Source: Actinomycetota bacterium (GTDB lineage Bacteria; Actinomycetota; Acidimicrobiia; Acidimicrobiales; AC-14). Taken from it: 10,986 nt of DNA. Where the stretch lies: NCBI GenBank assembly GCA_020200615.1, contig JAIVIH010000301.1:1-10986 (forward strand), in the 5' to 3' direction. The notes under the pieces were generated by a model that saw only the letters and a program-made list of their open reading frames with translations, searched no databases and was not told the origin of the DNA. Shown here one piece after another: positions 1-6,715 of the stretch. A program made the position numbers and the translations under genes. Numbering within the stretch: the stretch's first letter is position 1; each line of letters starts with the position of its first letter.

Positions 1-366
1 GACCCGCACCGCCTCGGCCACGCCGTCGAAGACCCGGAACCGGTCCTCGGGCGACTCCGAGTCACCGGCGATCACCGTGTCGGGGTCGATTCCGATAGAT
101 CGGAGCACCTGGCGCCACGGCCAGAACGCGGGCGCCCCCTCGGCCTCGACGCAGCGTCCCCAGGCCACCGCGGTTCCCCCGGCGAGGGCGATCCCGGTGA
201 GCTCCTGGGCCAGGCGGGTCTTGCCGATGCCGGGTTCGCCGGCGCAGAGGACGAGCCGGCCGTCCCCGTTGCGGGCGGCGGTGAGCCACGCGCGCAAGGC
301 GTCGAGCTCGCGCCGCCGCCCGACGATGCCATCGCCCGAGTGATTCAGGGCATCATCCTCCCCCAT
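1..366 (-). CDS. STAND/AAA-type regulator ATPase, N-terminal part (runs off the left edge)
   Basis: The 122 visible codons give the N-terminus of a large ATP-binding regulator of the AAA_16/LuxR-associated type. After a short leader comes VGRRRELDAL (about residues 15-24), the usual entry to this domain. A complete P-loop GEPGIGKT follows at about residues 43-50, then the family-typical stretch WGRCVEAEGAPAFWPWRQVL. In known relatives this module sits ahead of a long sensor region and often a C-terminal LuxR or N-terminal BTAD DNA-binding domain; that part lies outside the window. The ATG at 366 is the only in-frame start visible near the domain, and no clear ribosome binding site precedes it. 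The start codon overlaps the ATG of the divergent gene at 365. ATPase domain identity is firm; regulator function is inferred from family. Confidence 0.8.
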   Translation of the reverse strand, partial: MGEDDALNHSGDGIVGRRRELDALRAWLTAARNGDGRLVLCAGEPGIGKTRLAQELTGIALAGGTAVAWGRCVEAEGAPAFWPWRQVLRSIGIDPDTVIAGDSESPEDRFRVFDGVAEAVRV

Positions 367-715
367 GCGCGCTGAGGTGGTGAAGGCCTTCGTCAACCAG
401 GAGGATCCTCCCGACGACGCCTCACTCAGCGTGACCCGTGACATCCTCCTGGTCGACCGGTGGTGGCCGGCGGCGCTCTGGTTGGGTCCCGCCACCTGCC
501 TGGTGCGAACGGACGACGGCCCTGACCAGGATCTTCCCGCCGAGCTGGCCGAGGCCCTGTCTCGCCGGGGCCTGATGGAGATCGAGGCCGACCTCGAGGC
601 CCCCGTCCTCTCCGTGACCATGCAGCGGGTCGACGTCATCGCCGGATCGTGGACCGTCTGGTCAGTCGACGCGGCCACGGCGCGCCAGGCGGTGGGGGAC
701 GCGGCCACGGGATAG
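365..715 (+). CDS. hypothetical protein, 116 aa
   Basis: This is an open frame with strong G/C preference at third positions and a balanced amino acid composition, so it looks truly coding. I do not recognise a family. It is acidic, has no signal peptide or membrane segment, and has a Trp-rich centre (RWWPAALWLGP). The ATG at 365 overlaps the divergent ATPase start by two bases. In-frame GTG codons at 377 and 380 are alternative starts that would leave a few more bases between the two genes. No good ribosome binding site is visible for any of them. The gene ends about 75 bases before htpX on the same strand, so co-transcription is possible but not shown. Confidence 0.6.
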   Translation: MRAEVVKAFVNQEDPPDDASLSVTRDILLVDRWWPAALWLGPATCLVRTDDGPDQDLPAELAEALSRRGLMEIEADLEAPVLSVTMQRVDVIAGSWTVWSVDAATARQAVGDAATG

Positions 716-779
716 CCCCTCCGGAGGCAAGCAGGAACGAACCGGGCTGTGGGAGCGTTGTTACGGCTGACAGATCACT

Positions 780-783
780 GGAG
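780..783 (+). promoter_or_regulatory. ribosome binding site for htpX
   Basis: GGAG lies seven bases before the ATG at 791. This favours that start over the upstream in-frame GTG at 749, which has no comparable site and would add a non-conserved 14-residue leader. Confidence 0.6.
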
Positions 784-790
784 TGGGGAG

Positions 791-1648
791 ATGACCAAGA
801 ACACCATCAAGACGTACACGCTCCTGGCCGGGCTGGGTGGCCTGCTTATCCTCATCGGGTCCGCATTTGGAACAAGTGGGGCGTTCATCGGCCTGGCCAT
901 CGGCCTGGTCTTCGTCGGGGGCTCCTACTGGTTCTCCGACAAGCTCGCCATCCGGTCTGCTCGGGCCGTCCCGGTGTCCGAGCAGGAGTTCCCCGAGTAC
1001 TACCGGATGATGCGCGAGCTGTCGCAGCGGGCGGGCATGCCCATGCCCAAGCTGTACATGACCCCCGATCCGCAGCCCAACGCCTTCGCCACGGGACGGA
1101 ACCCGAACCACGCCGCGGTGGCCGTTACCGAGGGCATCGTGAGGCTCCTGGGGTGGGGAGACGAGCTGAAGGGGGTGCTCGCCCATGAGATCAGCCACGT
1201 CGGCAACCGGGACATCCTCATCGGGTCGGTGGCCGCCGCGGTGGCCATGGGCATCACCTTCGTGGCCCGGATATTCATGTGGGGCGCCATGTTCGGCGGT
1301 GGCGGCAGCGACGACGACGGTCCCAACCCCATCGCCCTGCTCGCCATGGTCATCCTCGCGCCCATCGCGGCCATGCTCCTCCAGATGGCCCTCAGCCGCA
1401 GCCGCGAGTACGAGGCCGACCGCAGCGGTGCCCGCCTGCTCGGGGACGGGGAGTCTCTCGCCCGGGCCCTCGCCAAGCTCGAGACCGGTGCCCGAGCGGT
1501 TCCCATGAACGTGGACCCGGTTCAGGCCGGCAAGTACATCGTGAACCCCCTCACCGGGCGGAAGGTGCAGTTCGCCAACCTGTTCACCACCCACCCCCCG
1601 ATGGAGGACCGCATCGCCCGGCTTCGCGCCGGAAACTGGCGGGGCTGA
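791..1648 (+). CDS. htpX: zinc metalloprotease HtpX (peptidase family M48), 285 aa
   Basis: HtpX is an inner-membrane zinc protease that degrades misfolded or damaged membrane proteins during envelope stress. Two hydrophobic segments open the protein (about residues 7-27 and 29-51). The conserved [20 protein letters not shown] and [20 protein letters not shown] stretches follow. The catalytic HEISH motif is at residues 132-136 (zinc ligands H132 and H136, catalytic E133). Two more membrane segments lie at about 142-162 and 178-200, and the third zinc ligand is E206 in [11 protein letters not shown]. The C-terminus has the usual [13 protein letters not shown]. Length matches the family. The start at 791 is supported by its ribosome binding site; an in-frame GTG at 749 is less likely. 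All active-site residues are present. Confidence 0.95.
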   Translation: MTKNTIKTYTLLAGLGGLLILIGSAFGTSGAFIGLAIGLVFVGGSYWFSDKLAIRSARAVPVSEQEFPEYYRMMRELSQRAGMPMPKLYMTPDPQPNAFATGRNPNHAAVAVTEGIVRLLGWGDELKGVLAHEISHVGNRDILIGSVAAAVAMGITFVARIFMWGAMFGGGGSDDDGPNPIALLAMVILAPIAAMLLQMALSRSREYEADRSGARLLGDGESLARALAKLETGARAVPMNVDPVQAGKYIVNPLTGRKVQFANLFTTHPPMEDRIARLRAGNWRG

Positions 1649-1675
1649 CGCAGGCGCGGCAGGCCCCTTAGCGCT

Positions 1676-1731
1676 ACGCTCCGTCTCCCGCCGACCGGGT
1701 TAAGCGTCCCGGTCGGCAGGAAACGGAGCGT
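1676..1731. other. long near-perfect inverted repeat (24-pair hairpin)
   Basis: An outer arm 1676-1684 pairs with 1723-1731 and an inner arm 1690-1699 pairs with 1708-1717, both perfect. The linking bases 1686-1688 pair with 1719-1721. The only defects are C-A at 1685/1722 and 1689/1718. The loop is eight bases, TTAAGCGT. On the opposite strand both mismatches become G-U pairs, so a leftward RNA would fold without interruption. The element lies 27 bases after the htpX stop and 23 bases before the M23 peptidase start. It could be a GC-rich terminator lacking a U-tract, a 5'-leader element of the peptidase gene, or a small structured RNA. Confidence 0.75.
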
Positions 1732-1754
1732 TTCGCGTCGAATGGAGGGGGATC

Positions 1755-2912
1755 GTGTCGAGACGGGCCCGTTCGACGCTCGCCCTCGTGCCCACCCTGG
1801 CAGTGCTGATGTTTGGCGGGGTGTGGCAGGCACGCGCCCAGCCTGCTCCGCCGCCTCTCGGCCCTCAGCAGAACACTCCGACCACGAACTTCCTCCAGGG
1901 CCTCCTGGGTGGTCTGCTCGGCACCACCACCACCGTCCCAGCGCAGCCCGGTTCCCCGGCGGCGCCTCAGTCGGAACCCGCTCCTGACGCGGCCCCCTCG
2001 CCGGGCCCGGACGGGTCGGATGCCGACGAAACGACGGAACGCACGATCCCTCCCGAGGCGCAGGCGATCATCAACTCCGTGCTCAGGACGGGGAGCAAAA
2101 ACACCCTCCCCCTCCTTGAGGCTCTGGCCCGGCTCGGCAACCAGGGTCTGACGGCCGAGGAAGGGGCGATCGAGGGCTTCGGCCAGTTCCCGGTGGCGGG
2201 CGAGGCCTGGTGGAGCGACGATTGGTACGAGGCCCGGTTCACACCCGAGTTCCACTTCCACCAGGGAACCGACATCTTTGCCGCCAGGGGAACTCCGGTC
2301 CGAGCCCCGGCAGATGGCTTCACGGAAGATGGCAGCGGTGGCGCGGGCGGGCTGGCCGTCAACCTCAGAATCGCCGACGGCACCTACTACTACATGGCCC
2401 ACCTCGACAGCCTGACCGCCGCAGGCAGGGGCTCTCGGGTGAAGCAAGGGGAGATCGTGGGCTTCGTGGGTGACACCGGGAACGCCGTAGGAGGTTCTCC
2501 CCACGTTCACTTCGAGGTCCACCCCGGAGGAGGGGGGGCGGTGAACCCCAAGCCCATACTGGATCGCTGGCTGCAGGAAGCCATCGACGCCGTCCCCACC
2601 GTGATCAGTACCTTCCAGGGCAGCCAATCCCGCGCCCTCACCGCGGCAGGGATGCTGCGCCGCATGGACACGGGATCCCTTGGGGCGCCGGTTTCCTCCG
2701 ACGGGCCTCAGCTGTGGGCCACCAACCTCCGCCGGGAGAACGGCGGAATCCGGCTGGCTGACGTCGAGGGAGAGGGCGAGCAGGCGGCCTGGGATCCACG
2801 GGTCCGAGGCGCCGCGGCTCGGGCCGAGGACATCAGGCGAGCGAACCAACTGGCCCGCGGCGTCCTCGGCCCCCTGACGCCGAGCGTGCTCAATGACGTG
2901 ACCGGCGGCTAG
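1755..2912 (+). CDS. secreted M23 (LytM) family peptidoglycan endopeptidase, 385 aa
   Basis: Predicted secreted murein hydrolase. A basic N-terminus and hydrophobic core (residues 8-24) end in an AxA signal-peptidase site (A26-R-A28), then comes a Pro/Thr-rich linker to about residue 100. The LytM domain contains the zinc ligands H169 and D173 in HQGTD, the segment TYYYMAHLDSL, and the final GDTGNAVGGSPHVHFEVHP, with H250 and H252 as the HxH motif. All four signature residues are present, so a catalytically active enzyme is expected rather than an EnvC/NlpD-type activator. The last 110 residues have no family I recognise. The GTG start has GGAGG at 1744-1748, six bases upstream. It converges on yajQ with a 13-base gap. 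Substrate bond is inferred from family only. Confidence 0.9.
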   Translation: MSRRARSTLALVPTLAVLMFGGVWQARAQPAPPPLGPQQNTPTTNFLQGLLGGLLGTTTTVPAQPGSPAAPQSEPAPDAAPSPGPDGSDADETTERTIPPEAQAIINSVLRTGSKNTLPLLEALARLGNQGLTAEEGAIEGFGQFPVAGEAWWSDDWYEARFTPEFHFHQGTDIFAARGTPVRAPADGFTEDGSGGAGGLAVNLRIADGTYYYMAHLDSLTAAGRGSRVKQGEIVGFVGDTGNAVGGSPHVHFEVHPGGGGAVNPKPILDRWLQEAIDAVPTVISTFQGSQSRALTAAGMLRRMDTGSLGAPVSSDGPQLWATNLRRENGGIRLADVEGEGEQAAWDPRVRGAAARAEDIRRANQLARGVLGPLTPSVLNDVTGG

Positions 2913-2925
2913 CCGGCCGAGAGCT

Positions 2926-3414
2926 TCAGTCCCGGAAGTTCTTGAACTGGAGGGGTAGGCCGAAATCCTGCTCCTTCAGGGCGGCGATCACAGCTTGGAG
3001 ATCGTCCCGCTTCTTGGCCGTCACCCGTAGCTGGTTGCCCTGGGTCTGGGACGAGACCCCCTTGGCCGCCTTCTCCTTGACGAACCGGTTGATCTCCCGA
3101 GCCTTCTCGTCGTTGATCCCTGCGACCAGGGCCACCGTCTGGCGAACCGCGCCCTTGGAGCCCTCCTCGACCTTGCCGTAGGAGAGTGCCTTCAGCGAGA
3201 CCTGCCGCCGGACGAGCTTTTCCTCGACCACTTGGGCCACGGCCCGGAGCCGGTCCTCGCTGGCCGACCGGAGGCGGATCTCGTCGTCGCCCAATTCCAC
3301 GCCCGATCCCGTGTTCTTGAAGTCGTACCGGGTGGCCACCTCGCGCTGCGCCTGGTCGACCGCGTTGCGGACCTCTTGCAGGTCGAGCTCGGAAACGACG
3401 TCGAAGGAGGGCAT
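2926..3414 (-). CDS. YajQ family cyclic-di-GMP-binding / nucleotide-binding protein, 162 aa
   Basis: A cytoplasmic UPF0234 protein, close in length to E. coli YajQ. It starts with the family hallmark MPSFDVVSELDLQEVRNAVD, followed by RYDFKNTGSGVEL (about 30-42), KGAVRQTVALVAGINDEKA, and the closing GNQLRVTAKKRDDLQAVIAALKEQDFGLPLQFKNFR. The fold is a pair of ferredoxin-like domains; some homologues bind cyclic-di-GMP, others bind tRNA or nucleotides, so the ligand here is open. The ATG at 3414 is chosen because the conserved protein begins there; an upstream in-frame start at 3468 would run into tRNA-Tyr. A GGAGG lies 13 bases upstream, rather far. It diverges from tRNA-Tyr. Confidence 0.93.
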   Translation of the reverse strand: MPSFDVVSELDLQEVRNAVDQAQREVATRYDFKNTGSGVELGDDEIRLRSASEDRLRAVAQVVEEKLVRRQVSLKALSYGKVEEGSKGAVRQTVALVAGINDEKAREINRFVKEKAAKGVSSQTQGNQLRVTAKKRDDLQAVIAALKEQDFGLPLQFKNFRD

Positions 3415-3446
3415 GGCGAAACGGTAACCTCCCCCCGGCACAGCAT

Positions 3447-3531
3447 GGGTCGGTGCCCGAGCGGCCAAAGGGAGCTGACTGTAAATCAGCCGGCACAGCC
3501 TACGGAGGTTCGAATCCTCCCCGGCCCACCA
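3447..3531 (+). tRNA. tRNA-Tyr (anticodon GTA)
   Basis: The acceptor stem GGGTCGG (3447-3453) pairs with CCGGCCC (3521-3527), with discriminator A and an encoded CCA at 3529-3531. The anticodon stem GCTGA/TCAGC (3474-3478/3486-3490) closes the loop CTGTAAA with GTA at 3481-3483. The T arm GGAGG-TTCGAAT-CCTCC is complete. A long variable arm makes it class II, as expected for bacterial tRNA-Tyr. Total 85 bases. Confidence 0.95.
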
Positions 3532-3582
3532 ACGGAGAAGGTGCAGGTCCAGGTCACTGCAAATGGTGAACCGAGCGCGTCC

Positions 3583-3774
3583 CTACCGGATTCGCGTGCG
3601 CTCGAAGAGGCCGGTGCCCGGGATACCCACCGTACGGTGACGCTTGCCGCTCGGCGACCGCGAAAACCTGAGGCCACGAATACCGACCGAGGTACCCAAG
3701 CCCTTGCGGGTGGCGGTGATCCGCAGCAAGCCGCCAAACAGGCTCTCGGACCGGCGCAGCTGCCAGGCGCTCAC
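3583..3774 (-). CDS. DUF4236-like small protein, 63 aa
   Basis: The translation contains LRRSESLFGGLLRITATR and RTVGIPGTGLFERT. These match the DUF4236 pattern as I know it: an FRRS-like start, alternating beta-strand residues, then a T-V-G/S-I-P-G-T-G-L ending. The domain fills nearly the whole protein, so it is not a fragment. The function of DUF4236 is unknown. The GTG at 3774 is chosen because it overlaps the TGA of the upstream excalibur gene as GTGA, an arrangement that favours coupled translation; an in-frame GTG at 3783 is an alternative. The protein is strongly basic (Arg/Lys-rich), with no signal peptide. The small size and a match made by eye limit certainty. Confidence 0.65.
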   Translation of the reverse strand: MSAWQLRRSESLFGGLLRITATRKGLGTSVGIRGLRFSRSPSGKRHRTVGIPGTGLFERTRIR

Positions 3775-4160
3775 GACTCGCACCCGACGCCGTCGTCGTC
3801 GCGGTCGAGGTGGCTTCCGTAGCCGGGGTCGCCCCGGTAGACGGGCGCAGCGCCGGCGTTGCGAGCTGCGGTGCAGTTGGCGAAGGCCCGCCTGGGTGCG
3901 CCGGTGACCACTGGCTCCGGCTCCGGCCGTGCGGTGACGACTGGCTTCGGCTCCGCGCGGGCGGTGACCACTGGCTCCGGCTCGGGAACGGCGGTGGTCT
4001 GGACCTCAGCCGGAGCGTCCGTCGCGGCTACCACCCTGTCTGCCGTGGTGTCTTCCGTCTGCGACACCACCGGGACCGGTTCGGCGGCTCCCCCTGTGCT
4101 GCATCCCGCTGCAGCCAGCGCCAGAGCAAACGCGACCAGTAGTCCTCGTGCCATTCTCAT
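3771..4160 (-). CDS. excalibur-domain lipoprotein, 129 aa
   Basis: A short exported protein. The N-terminus (MRMARG then a 13-residue Ala/Leu core) ends in AAAGC with Cys20, a slightly loose lipobox, so membrane-anchored lipoprotein is likely. Residues 57-87 hold three copies of a ten-residue EPxPVVTAR unit, a rigid Pro-rich spacer. The C-terminal excalibur domain (about 93-128) includes FANCTAARNAGAAPVYRG and the calcium-type motif D119-R-D121-D-D123-G-V-G-C127-E128; C96 and C127 are the expected disulfide pair. Excalibur domains are known as extracellular calcium-binding modules at the cell surface. The ATG at 4160 has AGAAGG nine bases upstream; ATG 4154 is the alternative. Its stop codon overlaps the start of the DUF4236-like gene. 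Confidence 0.88.
   Translation of the reverse strand: MRMARGLLVAFALALAAAGCSTGGAAEPVPVVSQTEDTTADRVVAATDAPAEVQTTAVPEPEPVVTARAEPKPVVTARPEPEPVVTGAPRRAFANCTAARNAGAAPVYRGDPGYGSHLDRDDDGVGCES
3901..3990. repeat. three tandem 30-base repeats inside the excalibur gene
   Basis: Units 3901-3930, 3931-3960 and 3961-3990 are in exact register. The first and third are almost identical over their first 23 bases, and the middle one differs at a few positions. Being a multiple of three, each unit adds ten residues (EPxPVVTARx) to the spacer, so copy number can change without breaking the frame. Confidence 0.85.
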
Positions 4161-4252
4161 CGGGTCCCGCCTTCTCGCGGCCGTTCCCGAGGATCGGGCC
4201 GGTCTACCTAAGTCATCGACCGATGCGCGCCCACCCTTGAACGGTCGGGGTC

Positions 4253-4366
4253 CTATTCGGCACCCGTGCGGGCGCCGAGGACCATGGCCGCCGCCAGGAT
4301 CAGCAGCGGTAGCTCCACCGCCCGCTCGAACCGCTCAAGGGCCTCCTGGCGCCGTTCGACTCTCAC
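4253..4366 (-). CDS. short membrane ORF, 37 aa, possibly the stub of an ion-channel gene
   Basis: The product is Arg/Glu-rich for about 19 residues (VERRQEALERFERAVE), then hydrophobic (LPLLILAAAMVLGA), and stops at a TAG. The opening resembles the N-terminus of actinobacterial voltage-gated ion/potassium channel proteins, where such an ERFER...ELPLL segment leads into the first membrane helix. I recall that resemblance rather than having computed it. The GTG start has a very good ribosome binding site, GGGAGG at 4374-4379, seven bases away. In the bases between its stop and the excalibur gene (4161-4252) I see no continuation of a channel in any leftward frame. It is either a real small membrane protein or a truncated remnant. 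It lies 92 bases upstream of the excalibur gene on the same strand. Confidence 0.4.
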   Translation of the reverse strand: MRVERRQEALERFERAVELPLLILAAAMVLGARTGAE

Positions 4367-4483
4367 GACCGCACCTCCCGCTCTCGGTGACGCCAGGATG
4401 GGCTACCGCATCGAGCGGCGCTGAGACAGGTACAGCGAGCTGGGTTCTCGGTAACAGCCCGTTGGGCGCGCGAGGCTGCTGGC
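4367..4483. other. divergent intergenic region
   Basis: This stretch separates the leftward short ORF from the rightward DUF2207 gene and should hold both promoters. I can point to the GGGAGG site for the leftward ORF and a GAGG at 4472-4475, eight bases before the GTG at 4484. I see no convincing -35/-10 pair or operator palindrome. Confidence 0.4.
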
Positions 4484-5935
4484 GTGGGGCGGGGTTGGGC
4501 GGCGGGGGCGTTGGTGGCGTTGGCCTTGGCGGGCGGCTCGTCGAGTTGCCGCGACCCGGCGGCCGTGCCGCGCCAGAGCCGGATCGAGCGGGTTGACCTC
4601 ACCGCCACCGTCGGCGCAGACGGGACGGTGCGAGTGGTGCAGCGGCTGACGTTCGTCGACGACGACGGCGGCCTGATCGCCGTGCCCGTGAGGTCGGGGT
4701 TGACGGAACTCGCCGAGATCAGCGTCGACGGGCAGCCCGTGTCTCTGGAGTCCGGGGTTACCGAAATCCGGGCGTTCGCGCGTTCCGCCACGGTGGCCTT
4801 CACGCTGAAACGGGCCGTCGAGACGTGGAGCGACCTCACGGTCGCACGGTTCGCCCTCCGTGGTGACCGTGGCCGGCCACGTGGTCGAACTGCGAGGAAA
4901 GGTCCCGGCGTGGGCGGGTTCCGAGCTGGCCATCGGCTTCGCGCCCGGCTTGGTCCAGTTGGCTCCCGCAGATGCCGTCCTGATGGCGCACGACGTCCCT
5001 CACCGGCCCGCCTTCGAGGCTCAGCAGGTGCAGCTCGATGCAGCTACAGCATCGCTGGAGGAGACGCTGGAGGGCCAGGAGGCGACGGCCGCGCTGGTGA
5101 AGCCGATCTTCCTGGGAGTCACGGTCGTCGTGCTGGGCTTTGCCGTCATGACCACGCAGCGGGTCAGGCTCGCCGAGCGCCGCCGCCGAGCCCGCCTCGC
5201 CGACGACGTGCCCGACGAGCTGCGCGAGCCGCCCGGATCCGAGTCGCCGGCTGTCGTGACCCTGCTGGCGGCGAAGGGGGAGCGGGTCGACCGCGACGCG
5301 GTGGCCGGCACCGTCCTCGGATTGGTGGAACGCGGCGCCATCGAGCTCGACGGATCACCTCCGAGGCCTTCGTCCTACGCCTCCGCTCGCCCCGTCCGGC
5401 GGTGAGCGCCCCCGAGGGGGTGGTGCTCGATGCGCTGGCCGACGCCGCAGGGCCCGGGCCGAGCGAGCTACAGGGTCCGCCGCTGTGGCGGGGTGGCGGC
5501 AAGAGGTTCTGGACCGCCTACCGGCGGGCCGTGGTGGGCGAGGCCCGTGGGGCGGGACTCGTCGAGCGGGTCTACAAGCCCTCCCTCTTCGGGGCCTACG
5601 CGGCGATATTCGTCGGGTGCAGCTGGCCGTTGTGGCTCGACCAGAGCCTGGTGTTGCTGCTGCCTGTCGGCACCATCGCCGGCGTGATCCTGTCTATCCC
5701 ATTCCTCAGCCGTGTCACCATCACCGACGAGGGAGTCCGGCGCCGGGCCCGCTGGCTGGCGTTCCGCCGCTTCTTGCGGGCGCAGGGCTCGCTCGGGGAC
5801 GTCGGCGCTCCCGGCATCGCCGTGTGGGGCCGGTTCCTGACCTACGGCGCGGCGCTCGGCGTGGCCCGGGCGGCCGCAGAGGCGCTGGCCCCAGACGACG
5901 GCGCCGAGCGGGTCGACGTCCGCGCCGACATATGA
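4484..5935 (+). pseudogene. DUF2207 (YciQ-like) membrane protein gene with two compensating frameshifts
   Basis: The N-terminus gives a signal-like helix and the start of a DUF2207 extracellular domain (IERVDLTATVGADGTVRVVQ, up to about 4855). The reading then moves by one base into another frame, which carries VTVAGHVVELRGKVPAWAG, a membrane helix (IFLGVTVVVLGFAVM) and the cytoplasmic part ending GLVERGAIELDG. Near 5350-5356 it moves back to the first frame at ITSEAFVLRLRSP. From there follow two more membrane segments and the family-typical VWGRFLTYGAALGVA. The first frame stays open throughout, so a 483-residue product can be read. However, its middle 165 residues are Arg/Pro/Gly-rich and non-native, and it lacks the first membrane anchor. 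Family members are membrane proteins of unknown function. It may be a pseudogene or carry sequencing indels. Start GTG 4484 has GAGG eight bases upstream. Confidence 0.75.
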
Positions 5936-5962
5936 CGGATTCCGGCCTGGGAACGCGTCGGC

Positions 5963-6715
5963 TCAGGTGACGTCGCGGCGGACGACGAACCGGCTGCCGA
6001 TTCCGGCCATGGCGACGGCGTAGAGGGCGAGGATCAGGGCCGCACCCCAGACTGGCAGCAGGTCGCCCTCGGGTGTGGCGCCCCCCGACAGGGCCGTGCC
6101 CGCCCCGCCCGGCAGCCACTTGCCCACCTCGGGCAGGAAGCTGACGAGGATCCCCTCGAGGACGAAGGACCACACCAGGGCGATGGTCACGGCAGCCACC
6201 TGGTTGCGGATGAGGGCCCCGAGCCCTACTCCGAGCAGCCCGTAGAGGGTGGTGCCGAGCATGATGGAGAACGGCACCCGGATCACGTCGGCGTCGAACA
6301 GCGAAACACCCAGGTCCTTGGCTGCGAGCCAGGGAAGGGCGACGACCAGGGTGACCAGGGCGGCGATGCCGGCGAAGACGAGGCCGACGAGCGTGAGGGC
6401 GATCATCTTGGCGGCGATGACCCGGCTGCGGTGGGGCGTGACCAGGAACGTGGGCGTGACGCTGCCGTGCCGGAACTCGTTGGCGACGGAGAGGATGCCC
6501 AGGATCATCACGAAGGTCGAGACCGGCCATCCGGCGGCGAGGACGTTCCGGATCCCCTCCGGAGTGTCGAGCGGGAAGGTGCCCTCGGCGTCTCCGGCGG
6601 TGAGGATGGTGATGCAGACGCCGAGCACGGTGAGACCGACGGTGGCGGCCAGCAGGGCATAGATCGTCCGGGTGGTCCGCAGCTTGAGCAGCTCGGCTCG
6701 AACCAAAGCGGTCAC
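5963..6715 (-). CDS. ABC-2 type transporter permease, 250 aa
   Basis: An integral membrane subunit of an ABC exporter. The opening ALVRAELLKLRTTRTIYAL is the usual amphipathic entry of ABC-2 permeases. About six hydrophobic segments follow (roughly residues 17-39, 61-79, 99-127, 150-168, 172-195 and 221-242). The family motif ANEFRHGSVTPTFLVTPHR lies at 78-96, between the second and third. The GTG at 6715 forms a GTGA overlap with the stop of the upstream ATPase gene, so the two are translationally coupled; the longer open frame upstream of it is a shadow of the ATPase. The substrate is not indicated. The permease looks intact, while its partner ATPase does not. It converges on the DUF2207 gene with a 27-base gap. 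Confidence 0.88.
   Translation of the reverse strand: MTALVRAELLKLRTTRTIYALLAATVGLTVLGVCITILTAGDAEGTFPLDTPEGIRNVLAAGWPVSTFVMILGILSVANEFRHGSVTPTFLVTPHRSRVIAAKMIALTLVGLVFAGIAALVTLVVALPWLAAKDLGVSLFDADVIRVPFSIMLGTTLYGLLGVGLGALIRNQVAAVTIALVWSFVLEGILVSFLPEVGKWLPGGAGTALSGGATPEGDLLPVWGAALILALYAVAMAGIGSRFVVRRDVT

Noticed and set aside
718..727. Palindrome CCTCCGGAGG ahead of htpX
   Set aside because: It has no loop, is short, and its embedded GGAGG has no suitable start codon nearby.
1649..1675. Start of a riboswitch leader upstream of the M23 peptidase
   Set aside because: The intergenic space is only about 100 bases and is dominated by one hairpin; I cannot see the conserved multi-stem core of a known cell-wall-hydrolase riboswitch such as the c-di-AMP (ydaO) type.
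761..2849. Long open frames on the minus strand opposite htpX and the M23 peptidase gene
   Set aside because: They are compositional shadows in high-GC DNA, rich in Arg, Gly, Pro and His, with no family features, opposite well-supported genes.
2902..2916. Possible terminator between the convergent M23 peptidase and yajQ genes (CCGGC-GGCTA-GCCGG)
   Set aside because: Only five pairs with no T-run on either side, easily expected by chance in this base composition.
3415..3468. Longer N-terminus for the YajQ-family protein starting at 3468
   Set aside because: It would overlap tRNA-Tyr, and the family protein begins with MPSFDVVSE at 3414.
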